A model generated the notes under the pieces. It made no database searches, was not told where the DNA came from, and saw only the letters and a list, made by a program, of their open reading frames with translations. A DNA stretch of 64,000 bases. Source: JBOFZL01 sp051655155 (GTDB lineage: Bacteria > Bacillota > Clostridia > Peptostreptococcales > Filifactoraceae). The stretch lies in contig JBOFZL010000026.1 in NCBI GenBank assembly GCA_051655155.1, positions 62,001-126,000 on the forward strand. Direction: 5' to 3'. Made by a program: the position numbers and the translations under genes. Positions 63,574 through 64,000 of this stretch are shown here, in pieces (the first letter of the stretch is position 1; each line of letters opens with the position of its first letter).

Positions 63574-64000
63574 ATGAAAAGGGAAGATGAGAAGCAGTTT
63601 TTTATAGATTTAGAAACCGAGAAAAAATATGTAAATATACAGAAAGAAATAAGTAGAAAAATTAGGACTAGCGAAGTTAATATTGAAAATGAACTAAAAA
63701 GCAGTTATAGCTTTGGGGAAAAAATTTCAGACAAGGTAGCAAAGTTTGGTGGGAGTTGGAGATTTATTATTATTTTTACACTGATAATTTTATTTTGGAT
63801 ATTGATAAATACCACTATGCTAAAAAATAAACCTTTTGATCCTTATCCATTTATCTTACTGAATCTGGTCTTGTCGTGTTTGGCAGCAATACAGGCCCCT
63901 ATAATTATGATGAGTCAAAATAGACAAGAAAATAAGGATAGGGCAAGGGCCGAGAATGACTATAAGGTTAATATTAGAGCAGAAAGAGAAGTAGAGTTGC
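63574..64000 (+). CDS. DUF1003-family membrane protein, 3'-truncated by the window edge
   Basis: The frame from ATG 63574 (GGAGGAAGTT before it) is open to the right edge. A charged N-terminus (KREDEKQFF) precedes two membrane helices (around FIIIFTLIILFWILINT and FILLNLVLSCLAAIQAPII), then MMSQNRQENKDRARAENDY, the characteristic DUF1003 sequence. Function unknown; the family is found widely in bacteria. Confidence 0.9.
   Translation, partial: MKREDEKQFFIDLETEKKYVNIQKEISRKIRTSEVNIENELKSSYSFGEKISDKVAKFGGSWRFIIIFTLIILFWILINTTMLKNKPFDPYPFILLNLVLSCLAAIQAPIIMMSQNRQENKDRARAENDYKVNIRAEREVEL

Noticed and set aside
48262..64000. Attachment sites, CRISPR arrays or tRNA genes in the accessory region
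   Set aside because: I read for flanking direct repeats, regular repeats and cloverleafs and found none that I could support.

Overview
The window is low-GC DNA from a Bacillota, most likely a Clostridia-type anaerobe of the Peptostreptococcales/Tissierellales kind. Pointers are the DUF512 radical SAM protein beside der, plsY and gpsA; the sepF, YggT and ylmH group; a T-box-controlled ileS; Gram-positive Rho-independent terminators; strong AGGAGG ribosome binding sites; and frequent TTG/GTG starts. The usual sporulation genes (spoIIGA, sigE, sigG) do not follow ftsZ, which hints at a non-sporulating lineage. The species cannot be named from this sequence alone.

Region 1 (1-9026) holds the 3' end of a RelA/SpoT-domain gene, then a same-strand run: DUF512 radical SAM protein, der, plsY, gpsA, a HlyD-like membrane protein, yggS, sepF, YggT, ylmH. 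Region 2 (9092-12583) is a T-box leader plus a long eukaryote-like ileS whose class I signature reads GIHH instead of HxGH. Region 3 (12624-27465) is a reduced dcw cluster: lgt, rsmH, a VanW-type secreted protein, an ftsL-like gene, a PASTA class B penicillin-binding protein, murF, mraY, murD, ftsW, murG, ftsQ, then an inverted membrane-protein gene, then ftsZ behind a long structured leader. No mraZ, murE, murC, murB or ftsA is seen here. SepF may be the FtsZ membrane tether.

Region 4 (27530-41188) has nrdR, a PhoP/PhoR-like two-component pair, a UvrD-like helicase, rpsT, a C_GCAxxG_C_C protein with a TDT-family transporter, two class A penicillin-binding proteins on opposite strands around a split lysine exporter (LysO), a lipoprotein and a NimA-like flavoprotein. 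Region 5 (41293-48261) has asnB (minus), a YdjI-YdjG-YdjH-like operon (SPFH protein, zinc-ribbon membrane protein, TPM-domain protein) and an NADH oxidase.

Region 6 (48330 to the end) is accessory and partly decayed. It holds relics of an integrative conjugative element (VirD4 coupling protein with two stops and a frameshift, broken tnpV, sigma-like gene with a nonsense codon), a WYL regulator/peptidase E divergon with an inverted repeat, an M56 peptidase fragment, small membrane proteins, a TetR gene between paired operators, a secreted serine hydrolase, 1.3 kb of AT-rich non-coding DNA, an unrecognised 793-residue membrane protein with a possible DHH-like N-terminus and a CorA-like C-terminus, a glycosyltransferase with an apparent ATT start, an IS3-family transposase scrap, an EFR1-type flavodoxin/ferredoxin protein and the start of a DUF1003 gene. 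The 793-residue protein is the best candidate for an undescribed system.
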